This document shows, one piece after another, positions 1 through 8,776 of a stretch of DNA of 27,122 nucleotides (the stretch's first letter is position 1; each line of letters starts with the position of its first letter). The stretch covers positions 1 to 27,122 of IMG/VR virus record IMGVR_UViG_3300032883_000119; one strand, written 5' to 3'. The DNA is from a virus. A program made the position numbers and the translations under genes. The notes beneath the pieces were generated by a model that saw only the letters and a list, made by a program, of their open reading frames with translations, did no database searches and was not told the origin of the DNA.

Positions 1-1392
1 CACAAGCTGTTTCGCTGGCGGCAATTCTGTCATTGCGTCAGGCGCAACCAGCCAATCGGTATAAGCTTCCCTGACGCCAGACAGCGCCGCAGGATCGTGC
101 TTCGTATCCCGCACCAATTCGTTCATTTTCTGGCCGGGGTATTGATCCTTGAAAACGTTGTCGAGCATTTGGCGCTTATCTTCGCGCGTTCGGCCGGCAA
201 AAACTTCCGGCTGCGCGGTCGCCTTCGACATGGCGGTTTCGTCGGCCGTGAATGGCCTGACCGCTTCGGCCTTTTCGCCCCATGCGGCAATCGCTTTTTT
301 GTAAGGGTCTGGCGCCTTTGCCATCAGGGCATCCCTGACGTTCATCAGGCGGCGCTGCGCGTCTGCGCTCAACGGCTTGCCAGACAAGTCTTTCGCGTCA
401 ATTTCCGCCTTGATGACTTGGCGCACGGCGTCTAGGTGGTCGATTGGAAGCGCGGCCTTTGTGGCCGCTTGCTGCGACACCGACCCGGCCGGCACCATTT
501 TGTTTCCTACCAAAACGAAGCCGGGGTAATTGCTTGGCGAAACCGCGCCGCCCTTCATTCCGGCACCGCCAGAATTTTCGAGCGCCAAGTCGATTGCGTC
601 TTTCACGCGCTTGAGCGCGGCGCGCTCCGATTGAGCAAGCGCCGTGCCTTTCAATTCTTGGTCGATCTGCCTGATGGCGGGGTCAACGTCAAATTTACCC
701 TTCGTATTCCGCATCACGTCGCGCAGTTCGCCGGCGGCGCCAGCCTTTTGCGACAACGCGGCTTCGGACGCCGACGGGGTGCCGGTAGTCGGGCCAACCC
801 GCCCCGTTTCGAGAACGTCTTTTTGACGCTGCAATTCGTTGACGACTTTTTCAGCGCCGGCGCCCGTGCGGGTGCGGACGGCTGCCGGCGGTTGTTCTGT
901 CACACGCAATCGGTTCACGCCCGGAAGGGTTGCCGGCACCTTTGGCGTGGCGCCCATCAACATCTGTTCGGACGGCCCGATGCCGGCCAGCTTCGATTTT
1001 TCAAGCGCGCCGCTGACCATTTCGACATTTTCGCGCCCCTCTTTCGAGCGCGGTTCGTATGTGGTTGCGCCGGAAACCTTCGCCGCAGTCTTTTCCGCTT
1101 CGGGCATTGATGCGCCCGTAGCGCGACGGAATACTCCGGCAATCGGCCCTGCGACGCTGCCAACCGCGCCAGTGAGTGCCGAGAGAGCGCCTTCCTGCGA
1201 CCCCACGACCTTGTTCAGCGGGTAGGGTAAATCAATTCCGGCGGGCGCCGCGTCTGGCGTTTTTCCGCTTGCAAGAAACGCGGCTTTCGATGACGTGTCC
1301 TGCCCGGTTTCAATAGTGCCGGGCGCGGGCGCTGCTTGCGCCTCACGCTCCATACGAAGCCGAAACTCAAATTCTTCGTTTTCGGTTGTCAC
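1..1392 (-). CDS. Large putative internal virion / DNA-ejection protein (C-terminus beyond the window)
   Basis: The minus strand is open from a GTG at 1392 to the left edge: 464 codons with no stop. The GTG overlaps the stop of the upstream gene by one base (TAGTG) and has AAGGG eight bases before it, so translational coupling is likely. The visible part is hydrophilic, rich in Ala, Lys and Glu and predicted mostly helical. It contains no recognisable signal peptide, membrane segment or catalytic motif. It is the last visible gene of the virion block, after the tail fibre and two other large helical proteins. That is where short-tailed phages often place internal (ejected) proteins, so that role is inferred from position only. 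A C-terminal enzymatic domain, such as a transglycosylase, could lie outside the window. Confidence 0.75.
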   Translation of the reverse strand, partial: MTTENEEFEFRLRMEREAQAAPAPGTIETGQDTSSKAAFLASGKTPDAAPAGIDLPYPLNKVVGSQEGALSALTGAVGSVAGPIAGVFRRATGASMPEAEKTAAKVSGATTYEPRSKEGRENVEMVSGALEKSKLAGIGPSEQMLMGATPKVPATLPGVNRLRVTEQPPAAVRTRTGAGAEKVVNELQRQKDVLETGRVGPTTGTPSASEAALSQKAGAAGELRDVMRNTKGKFDVDPAIRQIDQELKGTALAQSERAALKRVKDAIDLALENSGGAGMKGGAVSPSNYPGFVLVGNKMVPAGSVSQQAATKAALPIDHLDAVRQVIKAEIDAKDLSGKPLSADAQRRLMNVRDALMAKAPDPYKKAIAAWGEKAEAVRPFTADETAMSKATAQPEVFAGRTREDKRQMLDNVFKDQYPGQKMNELVRDTKHDPAALSGVREAYTDWLVAPDAMTELPPAKQLV

Positions 1393-2807
1393 TATTTTTT
1401 CCCTTGCCGGGCTTTCCATTCCTGATACCGGCGCTCTTTCTCCGCGTCGTCATACGGCTGGCCGCCGGCTTTCGGAATGTCTGCCGGCCCTTCGTCGGGG
1501 TTTTGAAATTGCGGGTTTGTCTTGAACATCTGATTGTAGATTTTCGACGTGCCCTTGATGTTCGCCTCAAACAGTCGCATTTTCTCGTTCGCAACGTCTG
1601 GCGGGTCGCCGACTTGCGGCACCTGATTGAGCAAAAATTGCCGGAACGAATCGCTGCCGCGAAGCCCGTTCGTAAACACGGGTATCGCTTCGTCAATCAT
1701 CGAATTATATTTCGCGTCAACCGCCAACTGTTCTTTTGGCAGAGTTTCCCGCAATCCCGCATACGCGGCGGCGCTTATCAGCCCTTCGGCGTGGCGTCCG
1801 AATAAAATTGATGTGGTCGGAAACTGGCCTTTGCCGTATTGCTTTATTTCCTCAATGTTGCGTTCAGTGTTTTCGACGCCAGCCTTCACGCTGGCAACGC
1901 GAGCGTTGGCGTTCGCCGAGCCGCCGCTACCGCCAGCGCCGCCCGGCTTCGGCTTAAAGAAACCTTCGCTGCCGGAAATTTCTTTCTTTTCTCTTGTGAG
2001 CGTATTGATTGACCACAACTTTCCGTCTTTTGGGTCTTGCCAAATCGCCCACGCCTTCGCCTCTTGCGCGTCTTTATGCGCTCGCGCAGCGTCGGCTGAC
2101 CGCTGCCGGCGGTCGGCCATCATTTCCTTCGACAGAATCAGCTTTTCATTAAGGCTGGCAAGTTTCTCAGCATCATCGACGCGAGCCTTTACGTCCATTC
2201 GTTCGTGCTGAAACATCGCCACTTCATTCTTGTATTCCAGATCAAGGTGGCGCAACTGTTCCTGTTTCTGCGACAACGAAATGTCGTAGTTTTTCATTAT
2301 TCGGTTGAATTTGTCGAGGTATTGCTTGTTCGATTCAACCACCTTTTTCGTTTCGCCATCCCACGTTTTATAGGCGTTTTCAAATTTCTGTTGGTCGCCC
2401 TTGTTGGCGCCTTCGATCAATCCGGCCATCGCGTTCAGAGACATCGTAAGCGGCTGGCGAGAAGCCATGCCGGAGAACGCGGCCAGCGCCATCAAGGTGC
2501 CCATCGTGCCCTGAATTTCGGTGTGAGAGAATTTGGGAGTGTCGGCAATCGCCGTGTGTTCAGGGCCGATCTTGTTCGCCTCCACCTGTTCGCCCATCGT
2601 TTTTTCGATGTCTTTATGGATTGGATCGACCTTGCCCATGAAGTCTTTTGATGCAGCAGTTTCTTTTTTTCCAATCTCAGCGCGTTGCGTTTGCGCGGAC
2701 TTGATAGTTTCGCCAAGCCCCAACAGCGGGTCGCCAATACCGAGCGCGGACTTACCCGCCGGGCCGAGCGCGGTCGTGGTCGGTTGAAGTCCGGTGCCGT
2801 CTGCCAT
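1392..2807 (-). CDS. Putative internal virion protein, coiled-coil rich
   Basis: 471 residues from an ATG preceded by AAGGGG. Residues of roughly 150-260 are strongly charged and heptad-like (many Lys, Glu, Gln, Asp, Arg, Leu), consistent with a long coiled coil. A Gly/Ser-rich linker follows at about 285-300, then a second helical region. A short Ala/Met-rich, mildly hydrophobic stretch around 100-130 could insert in or touch a membrane. It lies between two other large virion-type proteins, 9 bp after the gene upstream and overlapping the one downstream. No family is recognised. The ejection-protein assignment is inferred from size, composition and place in the operon. Confidence 0.8.
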   Translation of the reverse strand: MADGTGLQPTTTALGPAGKSALGIGDPLLGLGETIKSAQTQRAEIGKKETAASKDFMGKVDPIHKDIEKTMGEQVEANKIGPEHTAIADTPKFSHTEIQGTMGTLMALAAFSGMASRQPLTMSLNAMAGLIEGANKGDQQKFENAYKTWDGETKKVVESNKQYLDKFNRIMKNYDISLSQKQEQLRHLDLEYKNEVAMFQHERMDVKARVDDAEKLASLNEKLILSKEMMADRRQRSADAARAHKDAQEAKAWAIWQDPKDGKLWSINTLTREKKEISGSEGFFKPKPGGAGGSGGSANANARVASVKAGVENTERNIEEIKQYGKGQFPTTSILFGRHAEGLISAAAYAGLRETLPKEQLAVDAKYNSMIDEAIPVFTNGLRGSDSFRQFLLNQVPQVGDPPDVANEKMRLFEANIKGTSKIYNQMFKTNPQFQNPDEGPADIPKAGGQPYDDAEKERRYQEWKARQGKK

Positions 2808-2816
2808 GATTGCCCC

Positions 2817-4079
2817 TTATGCCGCTGCGGGTTGCGCGCCCATTTGGCCGGCTGCGCTCATCACACCTTTTGCCGCGTTGCTCAGTGCTGTGTCCTGCGC
2901 GATTTGCTGATTCGCCATTTGCCCATACGGCCCCGTCATGGCGCCCGTGACGCTTAAGGCTTGTTGCAGGTAATTCTTGGACATCTGATCTTTCATCGCG
3001 GCAACTTTTTGGTCGATCTGCATTTCCGCTTGCCGCTGTTGCTCAGAACCCGCGATACCCATGCTCTGATATTGCTGGCGAACTTGCGCCTTTGATTGCG
3101 TTTCAAAGTCCTGAATCGCCTGATGGTCGCCCATATTGAGCGTGCCCGCCTCGTACTGGCTGATAAGCTGTTGCTGCAATGGCTGCAACGCGCCGGTAGT
3201 TTTGGCAAGCTGTTGCTGCGTGTTTCCGACCTGCCTGTTCGCGGCCGCTTGCTGCATCGCGTTGAAGCCCAAGCCGCCAATAGTGGCGACGCCGGGCAGA
3301 TTCACGTTCCCTTCCTTGTTCGTCAAGCCGAGTGCTTTGGCGCCGCGCGAAATGTAGTCGGTTGCGCCGCCGGGCAGTTGGAAACCCGTAAATGGATTCG
3401 ACACGCCGGCCGCAGCCGCTTCTTGACCGCCGGCGGGGCCGAAACCCGTATCGACGCCGGCGCCGCCGTAGCTGCGGGCGGCAATTTCATCCGGCGAGGG
3501 CGGGGCGCCGGTCGCCCCCGACACGGCGGTGTCGGCCACGCCAGCGCCTTCCGTGGCCGGCGTTAATGATGTTGCGGCCGGCGTTGGGGCCGCCACTTGC
3601 GCGGTTGATGTCGGGGTGGTGCCGGCGCCCGCTTGGGCGCCAGTTGGCCCCTTCGGAGCTTGGTAAGACGGGGAAATGTCGCCGCCAAAGGTGCCGGCGT
3701 TCGTCATGGTCGAAAATCGGGGGTCGATGGTCGGCCCGGTGGCAAGGCCGGCAACGCCCCCGCCGCCGGCCGCAGTAGAGCCGAGCGCGCCGCCGCTGGC
3801 AACGAAGTCCGTTGCCGCCTGACCCGTCAGGCCCGCGTCAGCGGCCATTTGGGCAAGCCCTGCGGCGTCTGCGGCAGCAGTTCCGCCGGCTACCGCGCCA
3901 GCCGCCCCCGCGCCCGCCTCGCCAGCCAAAGCGCCCGGCAGAAAGGCGTCGCCAGCGATTGCTCCCTCCGCAGCCGCAGCCGGCGCCCCGAAAGAGGCCA
4001 GCAATTCAGGTGCGAAATAGGCCAAAGCCGCCGGGGCGGCGTATTTGACCGCCTGTTTGAAAAAGTGGCCTAAACTCAT
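2817..4079 (-). CDS. Ala/Gly-rich putative internal virion protein
   Basis: 420 residues; ATG with GGAGG five bases upstream. The N-terminus is a short amphipathic/hydrophobic segment (FFKQAVKYAAPAALAYFAPE), followed by about 190 residues of low-complexity Ala, Gly, Thr and Pro. The last ~150 residues are Gln-rich and helical, with many QQ pairs. Such a membrane-active N-terminus plus disordered spacer plus helical C-terminus is typical of short-tailed-phage proteins carried inside the capsid or at the tail tip. No catalytic motif is seen. It follows the two small fibre-linked genes and is the first of three consecutive large proteins of this style. Function is inferred from composition and context. 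Confidence 0.8.
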   Translation of the reverse strand: MSLGHFFKQAVKYAAPAALAYFAPELLASFGAPAAAAEGAIAGDAFLPGALAGEAGAGAAGAVAGGTAAADAAGLAQMAADAGLTGQAATDFVASGGALGSTAAGGGGVAGLATGPTIDPRFSTMTNAGTFGGDISPSYQAPKGPTGAQAGAGTTPTSTAQVAAPTPAATSLTPATEGAGVADTAVSGATGAPPSPDEIAARSYGGAGVDTGFGPAGGQEAAAAGVSNPFTGFQLPGGATDYISRGAKALGLTNKEGNVNLPGVATIGGLGFNAMQQAAANRQVGNTQQQLAKTTGALQPLQQQLISQYEAGTLNMGDHQAIQDFETQSKAQVRQQYQSMGIAGSEQQRQAEMQIDQKVAAMKDQMSKNYLQQALSVTGAMTGPYGQMANQQIAQDTALSNAAKGVMSAAGQMGAQPAAA

Positions 4080-4109
4080 GGAAGCCTCCGCGTGATTACT
4101 GCCATTTGA

Positions 4110-4457
4110 CTACAAATCGAGCGCCGCATCAATTAGTTGATGTTGCTGTTGGTGAAGCTGCAACCAGCTTTCAAATTGGTCTGGATCATGTATTTCAAGG
4201 TCGGACAAATCTGGCACTTCTGACAGGTTCAGAGTCGCCGCCAGCGCCTTGTGCATAAGGTAGTGCGATTGCAGCCAATCTTCGATGCCTTCCTCTGACC
4301 ACGCAACATCAAGAATCGGGTAAGTCAGCGGGGGGAATCCGGACAGTTCAAGCGCGGCCGTATAGTTTTGGTGCGCCAACACGTTGACAAGCAAAAAGTC
4401 GTCTAACGACTCTTTGTTGTCGTAAGGGAAGTACGAAAAAATTGAAATGTCGGCCAC
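4110..4457 (-). CDS. Conserved-looking small acidic phage protein
   Basis: 115 residues from a GTG that begins two bases after the preceding gene's stop; there is no good ribosome site, so coupling is likely. It is acidic and aromatic with two similar halves. Each half has a W-x-x-S/L-H pattern (EDWLQSHYLMHKAL near residue 60, ESWLQLHQQQHQLI near 95), suggesting an internal duplication of a short helical unit. There are no membrane segments or cysteines. It sits between the tail-fibre pair and the internal proteins. I do not recognise a characterised function; a structural or fibre-linked role is only positional. Confidence 0.75.
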   Translation of the reverse strand: MADISIFSYFPYDNKESLDDFLLVNVLAHQNYTAALELSGFPPLTYPILDVAWSEEGIEDWLQSHYLMHKALAATLNLSEVPDLSDLEIHDPDQFESWLQLHQQQHQLIDAALDL

Positions 4458-4459
4458 GG

Positions 4460-4741
4460 CTACGGCAGCGAATCAAACTTGCTTTTGAACATCGCTTTGA
4501 TCTGCTGAACATTCAGCCCGCCGACCTGTGCCACACACAGCGCCAGCGCCTTGATTTGCTTTTCCATATTGTTGATGTCTGAGGCGTCGAGCGGCGGCGG
4601 CAGCGGGTCTGCCGGGTCTGGCGTATTCCCGGCAGCCATCCATTCCTGAATGGACTTGTCAGTAACAAGTCGAGAATCAATGCCGCCATCTTGTTTGATG
4701 AAAACAACACGATTCGTCGCGTCAGTGAATTTCCAGTTCAT
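4460..4741 (-). CDS. Small protein coupled to the tail fibre, possible fibre accessory/assembly protein
   Basis: 93 residues, with its ATG overlapping the tail-fibre stop by four bases (ATGA). The N-terminal half (KFTDATNRVVFIKQDGGIDS, then IQEWMAAGNTPDPAD) resembles the short domain often found in proteins encoded directly after phage tail fibres. The C-terminal half is a short amphipathic helix (INNMEKQIKALALC). The coupling suggests synthesis in proportion to the fibre. It may be a fibre chaperone or a small fibre component; the sequence does not decide between these. Confidence 0.75.
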   Translation of the reverse strand: MNWKFTDATNRVVFIKQDGGIDSRLVTDKSIQEWMAAGNTPDPADPLPPPLDASDINNMEKQIKALALCVAQVGGLNVQQIKAMFKSKFDSLP

Positions 4742-5919
4742 AGTTCACACCCCGTAAAGAGTAGAGTAGTCGCGCCGGTCGCGTACATAAACGCCGGCAT
4801 ATTTGCTGTGTACGGCGTGCCCGTTCCACCCCAAGCAAGCTGCCCGGCGTTCAGGCCAGCAGATGAAAATGTTAGGGCCGTCAAAACACTGTTGGCGCCA
4901 TTAGACGCCGAAGCGGAAAGATTCGCGAGAGTGCCGACGGTAATTCCGGTGGGCGCAATTCTGGCCGTCACAGGAAAAATCGGATAGACATAGCCGCCAG
5001 CAGTAGAGGACGTATAACCCATTTGCGGAATAATCAATGAGCTGCCGGTTACGTTTAGCGAGGGAAGATACCGCTGACACATTACCAATTCTTCGGAAAC
5101 GATGCGGCGCTCAAAAGGCGCCCCCGGCGATGCCGACCACATCACATCGTCAACCGTGAAAAGGTCGTTCGCCCCCGCAGTTCCGGTCGGCGTCCACGAA
5201 AACATTAGCGTCATTTGCGTGGTTGTCGTCGGAATTACCGAGCTTGCCGTGCCGGATATAGTCGTTGCGCCGCTGGACGGCGCGAGGTTAGTCGTCACAG
5301 TAAGCTGCGTTGTTTCCCCGGTGTATCCGGATAGACCCCTAGCCCGAGCCGCGCCAGTTCCGCACAGGATACTAAGTGTCAGCGTTCCGCTAGTTGGCGA
5401 CCAATTACCGCCAGTGGCAACAACGCATGAAATATAGATAATTCTGCCGCGCCACTTCACGATTTCTGACAATTCAAACGGTTGCTCGTAAGTCATGATG
5501 CCCGTGCCGGTTTGACCGTTATTGCGCTGCACGACTCCCGAATATTGCGAAGCAGATGTAGAGCCGGCACTTTGACTAATCGTTGACGCCTGATTGACGC
5601 CTGTCGTGATGCACCACCGATCTGCGCCGTACGTCGTGGCGCTGGCGGCGGCGGCAATCGTGGTTGCGCCACCAATTCCAAGTCGCTGCCAGACTTCGTG
5701 CCCGCCATTGATTAAACCGTTGGATACCCCGGAAACTGCCGCCATATTGGTAAGCTGACTGCCATCGACCGCCGGCAGTTTTGCACTCCCGTCCAACGCC
5801 ACCAAGTTACCGGCAGCCACTCCGATTGCGTTGTTGACGGCCGTGAAATTGTCGTCAAGGTAGCTGAGTGGAATGTTCCCCGCCAGCGGGCCGAAAGTTC
5901 TTGGAAAAGAAATTGACAT
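4738..5919 (-). CDS. Tail fibre / receptor-binding protein
   Basis: 393 residues. The N-terminus (about 1-60) has the layout of a virion-attachment domain with a small shaft (DGSAKLPAVDGSQLTN). The central part has the phage-fibre signature of NGGHEVWQR, ADRWCITTG, RNNGQTGTG and GNWSPTSGTLTLS, ending in FERRIVSEELVMCQRY. That set recurs in Gly/Thr/Ser-rich, beta-sandwich receptor-binding proteins of many tailed phages. A further ~110 residues form the C-terminal tip, the part expected to vary with host receptor. It follows the nozzle-like gene by 3 bp and overlaps the small accessory gene. Assignment rests on motif memory and context. Confidence 0.85.
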   Translation of the reverse strand: MSISFPRTFGPLAGNIPLSYLDDNFTAVNNAIGVAAGNLVALDGSAKLPAVDGSQLTNMAAVSGVSNGLINGGHEVWQRLGIGGATTIAAAASATTYGADRWCITTGVNQASTISQSAGSTSASQYSGVVQRNNGQTGTGIMTYEQPFELSEIVKWRGRIIYISCVVATGGNWSPTSGTLTLSILCGTGAARARGLSGYTGETTQLTVTTNLAPSSGATTISGTASSVIPTTTTQMTLMFSWTPTGTAGANDLFTVDDVMWSASPGAPFERRIVSEELVMCQRYLPSLNVTGSSLIIPQMGYTSSTAGGYVYPIFPVTARIAPTGITVGTLANLSASASNGANSVLTALTFSSAGLNAGQLAWGGTGTPYTANMPAFMYATGATTLLFTGCEL

Positions 5920-5922
5920 GAT

Positions 5923-7662
5923 CTACCACCTTGCCCTAAGTTCGTATTGAAGTTGTGCCGCAGACAATTCGCAATTCGGAACAGTCGTTGTTATTGTCAT
6001 GCCGACGTATTTTCCAAAATTAGACGCATCGCCACGAAACCACGTAAATCCACTTGCAGACCACGTTACTGTCGCAAGCGAGTTGTTTATCCAAGCTACC
6101 ACGACAGCGGACGCATTTACCCATATTGCAGCATTAGATGGCGCGACCGTGACCGGGCTGGAAGTCGATATTTCAGTGTCAATCGTGACTGTCAGTGATC
6201 CAGCAACCGCCGGCATTACTGTTTCAACGCCATATTTCAATACCTGAGAATCCTGAATCGCGCCCTCGCCGAAGCCCCATAATTTTGTTTGAACTTTCTG
6301 CGTGATGTTTGAGGCAGTATCGTTGAAAAGCTTATACAACTTCGTGCCGTTGGTCGCGTACATCACTTGCAATCCGGCCTGAGTTATCGGGGCGCAGAAC
6401 GTAAGCCCCGATGCTTGGCTTGCAAAAAACCATTTTTTGTTGAAGTAGATGGCGAACAGCGGGCGGTTCCCCGCAACCGGATCGTTGTATGACATCAAAA
6501 AGCACAGACACAAAATCTTGTTCAAGACGACTACGCCGCCGCTGATATTATTCGTGCTGGCAAGCAGCTTGTAAACGCCGTCGAGCTTGTCGCTTCCCTT
6601 CTGCGCGTTAGCGCCGGTGACTGCGATAAATCCGTATGGCGACGCCATCCAAAGGGTGCGGTAGTAGGGAACTAAGCTTGCGGCCGCAAAAGTGCCCGTG
6701 GTGGTGACAAGGTTCAGATTTGAAAACAGCGTTGTTGCCGGCGAAGTCGAAACGCGTACGTCGCTTACCACGTTGATCGAATCGACGCCGGTGATATACA
6801 GGAATCCTCCTGTAGTAATCATCGTCGTTATGTTTGAGTGAAGCGTCGAATCGTTGATGGTGAACGAGCCGCCAAAGTCTGTGCTGGTGAAGTCCGAATA
6901 GCTGTTCGGCGCCGTGAAAAAAACGTTACGGCCGCTTGCAATCCACACGCGGCCGGCATATGAAGCGACTGCGGTTCCGGCGGGTGGCGCGGACGGCGTT
7001 GCCGTCATCGCTTCGCTGGCGACGTTCATGGAGTTGTTGACCGTATATGTGCCGATGCCGCCGGTGCCTGACAAAAGCGCCGTGATGATGGTGTTGGCCG
7101 TAACACCGGCGCCGCTGATTATTTGCCCCACTTGCAGAACGCCGGCCGTGACCGTGACATTCAGGATGGTTCCAGCGCCGCCCGATCCGTTGTCGATTTT
7201 CGCCGTAATGCCGAACGCTGTTGACATGCCGATTAGCGTCGTGCCATCCCACGAAAAAATGCCCTTCGTCGGGTCTGCAATGATGATGCGCTGGTTATTC
7301 CATTGGTCGAACGATGTGCCGCTGCCGTTGAACGTTCCGGCTGCGCCGACGGTCGTTATGGCATAACCGCTTGTCAGGTTGATCTGATAGGCCGAGCCGT
7401 CCGTGCAAAACATCATCATGTAATCGACGTTTGCAATGTTCGCCGACTTCATCGTGTAGCACGTCGCCGCCAGCGTTATGCCTGTATCGGTGGCGGCCGG
7501 CACCGACAGCAAGTTGCCGTAGCCGACGGGCTGGATATTCTCAAGCCATGAAAATTCGTTTTCGTCTATCGCTTGCCGGGCGGCTTGCGTGTTCACGCCG
7601 CCAAAGTCGCGTAGCGTGTGATCTTGTTTCCTTCCGGCGGCGGTTGCGGGATTTTGCGCCAT
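5923..7662 (-). CDS. Tail nozzle / tubular-B-like or head-stabilisation protein
   Basis: 579 residues, Gly/Thr/Ser/Asn-rich and predicted almost entirely beta-strand, as in beta-propeller tail proteins. The N-terminus ([20 protein letters not shown], then WLENIQP) matches the typical opening of phage tail proteins of the nozzle/stabilisation type, in which a variable leader is followed by 'W-x-E-N'. There are no membrane segments. It lies immediately after the head-tail adaptor gene (12 bp) and just before the tail fibre. That is the order of genes for short tails: adaptor, nozzle, fibre. An adhesin-like role is a less likely alternative. Confidence 0.8.
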   Translation of the reverse strand: MAQNPATAAGRKQDHTLRDFGGVNTQAARQAIDENEFSWLENIQPVGYGNLLSVPAATDTGITLAATCYTMKSANIANVDYMMMFCTDGSAYQINLTSGYAITTVGAAGTFNGSGTSFDQWNNQRIIIADPTKGIFSWDGTTLIGMSTAFGITAKIDNGSGGAGTILNVTVTAGVLQVGQIISGAGVTANTIITALLSGTGGIGTYTVNNSMNVASEAMTATPSAPPAGTAVASYAGRVWIASGRNVFFTAPNSYSDFTSTDFGGSFTINDSTLHSNITTMITTGGFLYITGVDSINVVSDVRVSTSPATTLFSNLNLVTTTGTFAAASLVPYYRTLWMASPYGFIAVTGANAQKGSDKLDGVYKLLASTNNISGGVVVLNKILCLCFLMSYNDPVAGNRPLFAIYFNKKWFFASQASGLTFCAPITQAGLQVMYATNGTKLYKLFNDTASNITQKVQTKLWGFGEGAIQDSQVLKYGVETVMPAVAGSLTVTIDTEISTSSPVTVAPSNAAIWVNASAVVVAWINNSLATVTWSASGFTWFRGDASNFGKYVGMTITTTVPNCELSAAQLQYELRARW

Positions 7663-7674
7663 GTCGTCGCCGCT

Positions 7675-8298
7675 TTAATAGGCGGTTGGAAGTCGTCGGG
7701 TCGAGGCAGACCGCAACGCGGTAAACACCTTCGCCTTGTATTCTTCGTGGAAGGTTTGCGCTTCCTGATAGGACTGTTCTTTGTATTTCGCCATGTAGGC
7801 GGCGTAATATGGCACTGGCTCAGTGTAGGGGAAATTAATTGTTTCCGGGTCAGACAAGTTGACCAGCGCGGCAGCGTTGACTACCGTATCCCATTCCGTC
7901 GCGTAAACCATGTCTGGAATCGGGCCGAGGTATACGGTGCTTTGCCCGTAGATTGAGAACGCGACAGGGCGGCCCAAGTATCCTTGCCACACTCGCAGCC
8001 GGGCGTTGAATTCCGTGAACGCCATATAGTTCATCGGAACGCGCATACTTCCCCACAACAGCGTTATGTTGATAACGTCAATCGTGTTGACGCCCTGCGG
8101 GAGCGCCGAAAATTGGTATGCCTCTTGCGAGGTTACTGTGTTAAGCGTTTGCAGAACGCGATTGCATCCCGTGTCGCCGACGACGCGCGACCGACCGCTG
8201 TTTATATAGTCGGTTAGTTCCGAGTCCGTCCAAAAATTTGCGTTCGCATCATGCAGCAGCCGACGGACGCTTGTGATGTAATTTTGAAGTGTAGCCAT
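7675..8298 (-). CDS. Head-tail adaptor (connector) protein
   Basis: 207 residues from ATG. The N-terminus (MATLQNYITSVRRLLHDANA, then FWTDSELTDYINSGRSRVV) is typical of phage adaptor/gatekeeper proteins that bind the portal ring. These open with a helical 'L-x-x-L-I..R..L.D' followed by a T-D-x-E-L-x-x-Y-I-N motif. The middle is beta-rich and the C-terminal ~50 residues are helical and charged (KYKEQSYQEAQTFHEEYKAK). Length fits the family, similar to adaptors of phages such as SU10 (from memory). It lies between capsid genes and the nozzle-like gene, supporting a role in closing the portal and docking the tail. Confidence 0.8.
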   Translation of the reverse strand: MATLQNYITSVRRLLHDANANFWTDSELTDYINSGRSRVVGDTGCNRVLQTLNTVTSQEAYQFSALPQGVNTIDVINITLLWGSMRVPMNYMAFTEFNARLRVWQGYLGRPVAFSIYGQSTVYLGPIPDMVYATEWDTVVNAAALVNLSDPETINFPYTEPVPYYAAYMAKYKEQSYQEAQTFHEEYKAKVFTALRSASTRRLPTAY

Positions 8299-8302
8299 TC
8301 AT

Positions 8303-8749
8303 TCACGCACCGGCGGGGTCGGACAATTTATCTAACACGCTGCGCGCCCCTTTTTTTGCCGGAATCGGAACGTCGGTTTCGACGGTAATTTTGGCGTGGG
8401 TGGGGGCCGCCAACTTGGTTGCGCCGTCAGTCGCTTCCTCGTCAGCAGCCCCCGGTTGCAAGGGGGCTAAACCTTGCTCTTTTTTAGGCTGGATTTCATT
8501 CGGGTCAGGCTCGTTCGCATCCGAAAACGTGAACTTCGCCAAGCGGGCCATTGCCGCCTCGCGATCCTGATTGCTCCGCATCCAGCCAAGTCGGGCTAGG
8601 CAACCCGTTTTATCGGCGTCACCAAAACCAAAAATATGTCGCGCAACTTCGTTTGCAACGATGGTGGACTGCCCTTGTAAAAAGGACACATCCACACCGT
8701 TGAAGCGGTCGTGCAGGTCGATGTCGCTGCGGTTCGTTACTCTCAACAC
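8303..8749 (-). CDS. Small virion-module protein of unknown function
   Basis: 148 residues from GTG at 8749, with AAGGG seven bases before it; a TTG one codon later is an alternative start. Residues 1-60 look folded (DLHDRFNGVDVSFLQGQSTI, then VANEVARHIFGF). The rest is Lys/Glu/Pro/Ala-rich and probably disordered, with PIPAKKGAR near the C-terminus. It lies four bases before the adaptor gene and after the surface-repeat protein. Position between capsid and adaptor would suit a head-completion or capsid-associated protein, but no family is recognised. Confidence 0.75.
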   Translation of the reverse strand: MLRVTNRSDIDLHDRFNGVDVSFLQGQSTIVANEVARHIFGFGDADKTGCLARLGWMRSNQDREAAMARLAKFTFSDANEPDPNEIQPKKEQGLAPLQPGAADEEATDGATKLAAPTHAKITVETDVPIPAKKGARSVLDKLSDPAGA

Positions 8750-8776
8750 AGGGTAGCCCTTCCCTTTGCCGAACTA

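Noticed and set aside
97-1225. Plus-strand open frames of 112, 224 and 128 codons
   Set aside because: They lie opposite the long minus-strand virion gene, are Arg/His/Cys-rich and lack ribosome sites; they are antisense shadows in GC-rich DNA.
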